DNA of 64,000 nt from Epiperipatus broadwayi (lineage: Eukaryota; Onychophora; Udeonychophora; Euonychophora; Peripatidae): contig JAQFVV010006238.1 of NCBI GenBank assembly GCA_028023455.1, positions 8,111,349 through 8,175,348 on the forward strand, written 5' to 3'. The position numbers were made by a program, and so were the translations under genes. The notes beneath the pieces are model-generated. The model was given only the letters and a program-made list of their open reading frames with translations. It did not search any database and was not told where the DNA came from. This document shows, one piece after another, positions 63,074 through 64,000 of this stretch. The first letter of the stretch is position 1. Each line of letters opens with the position of its first letter.

Positions 63074-64000
63074 CCTTTTGTTTAGGTCCAGATTTAGTCA
63101 ATTTTCTAAAAAAAAATTAATTAAAGATGTATTTTATGTTATACGATTATGTATAAAATAATCTTTCTAAATCACATCAGACAATATTAGCATTAACTAG
63201 ATTATAAATGAGTCCAATATCTTTAAAATTTATGAACACTGAGTTTCAAATTAGCATGAATACTCTTAAATATGCTTAATCATGCAGCAATACTGGCCTA
63301 AATGTTTTCATGTATCTGTTTACTATAACTAATTAATGAATAATGATAAAGCATTCAATTTGCACTAATAATATGAGCATGGGAATATATAATATTTACA
63401 TAATATAACAAAAAGAAAATATTACCGGTTTGGTATACTTATACCAAACTCTCTGAGAAGTTCTAGAGGAAATTGGATACACAAATATATAATAATAATA
63501 AAAATTAATGTCAAAATAAACATAAATAAATAAATAAATAAATACATCTGTATATCTATCATACGTGAAGGAAGAAATGCATATCAAACCTTATGTCATT
63601 AAAATAAAAATTCCCTTTGTAATTTTTTTGCTTTTTATATTTTTAGTTCGTACTTGAAACTTTAAAGAAACAGAAACATACATGTAGTTCATGATGATAT
63701 GAAGAATAACAAACATTAAAAATATGAATATTACTCCTGCAGGTTAAACATACATTTGACAAACCTAATGGATGTTATAAGCGACTTTTGCAAGTATTTG
63801 GATCCATTTGTTTTTTTGTTTTTTTAATAACTTTGTTTTGTCTAAATTCAAACATTTAATATATGTTTAATGATGATCAAAATCAAGATTACTTAATTAT
63901 CCACATTTATGTCCTTCTGGTAAATAATTATCAAATATTGTCACACATTCTTTCACTCCTACATGAGTATGAATGGTTAGGCAATTTAAGGTACATAATT
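62190..64000. other. AT-rich intergenic DNA with a (TA)n tract
   Basis: No gene or shared repeat recognised. (TA)n at 63019-63069; (AAAT)n near 63523-63543. Confidence 0.5.

Overview
This window looks like AT-rich (about 73% A+T by eye) repeat-dominated DNA from an invertebrate-type animal genome. I recognise no host protein-coding gene, rRNA or intact tRNA gene. Almost everything readable is a retroelement: an RTE-type LINE, a Jockey/CR1-group LINE, a Penelope-like element (PLE) relic, tRNA-derived SINEs, palindromic repeats and long microsatellites. This mix occurs in arthropods, molluscs, cnidarians and others, so I do not name a species.

Layout. 0-5.4 kb: a tRNA-like SINE and a decayed RTE copy. 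5.9-8.4 kb: three palindromic (fold-back) repeats. 9.5-12.8 kb: a minus-strand LINE lying between two long AAT microsatellites. 13-15 kb: an RTE scrap, a hammerhead-bearing repeat (E1), a dimeric tRNA-like SINE and palindromic element B1. 17-24.7 kb: a SINE, palindromes including A2, hammerhead repeat E2 and an RTE 3' end. 26-28 kb: an unclassified stretch. 28.8-35.6 kb: an hAT-like repeat, palindrome D2, a nearly intact full-length RTE (30843-34147) and palindromic element B2. 36-46.4 kb: LINE 3' ends, an hAT-like insertion, a SINE, and palindromic elements A3, A6 and B3. 48.6 kb: a long TTA tract. 54-57 kb: repeat G2, hammerhead relic A7 and Penelope-like remnants. 58-62 kb: tandem SINE-like units, hammerhead repeats E3 and E4, and another dimeric SINE.

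Main result. Three repeat families (called A, B and E here) carry hammerhead self-cleaving ribozyme motifs of the short-stem-III type. Families A and B are long palindromes with one hammerhead in each arm, in opposite orientation, so a transcript of either strand would contain one. Each has a one-sided tail containing the octamer TCATGTGA. A1, A2 and B1 are flanked by direct repeats of 13-15 bp, which fits target-primed retroposition better than a cut-and-paste MITE. Stem II and stem I show compensatory changes between copies. Short-stem-III hammerheads are known from Penelope-like elements and animal retrozymes. A Penelope GIY-YIG relic is present at 56.4-56.9 kb, with a family A hammerhead relic about 1.3 kb upstream on the same strand. 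My inference is that A, B and E are non-autonomous, ribozyme-bearing retroelements related to or mobilised by Penelope-like elements. All alignments were made by eye.
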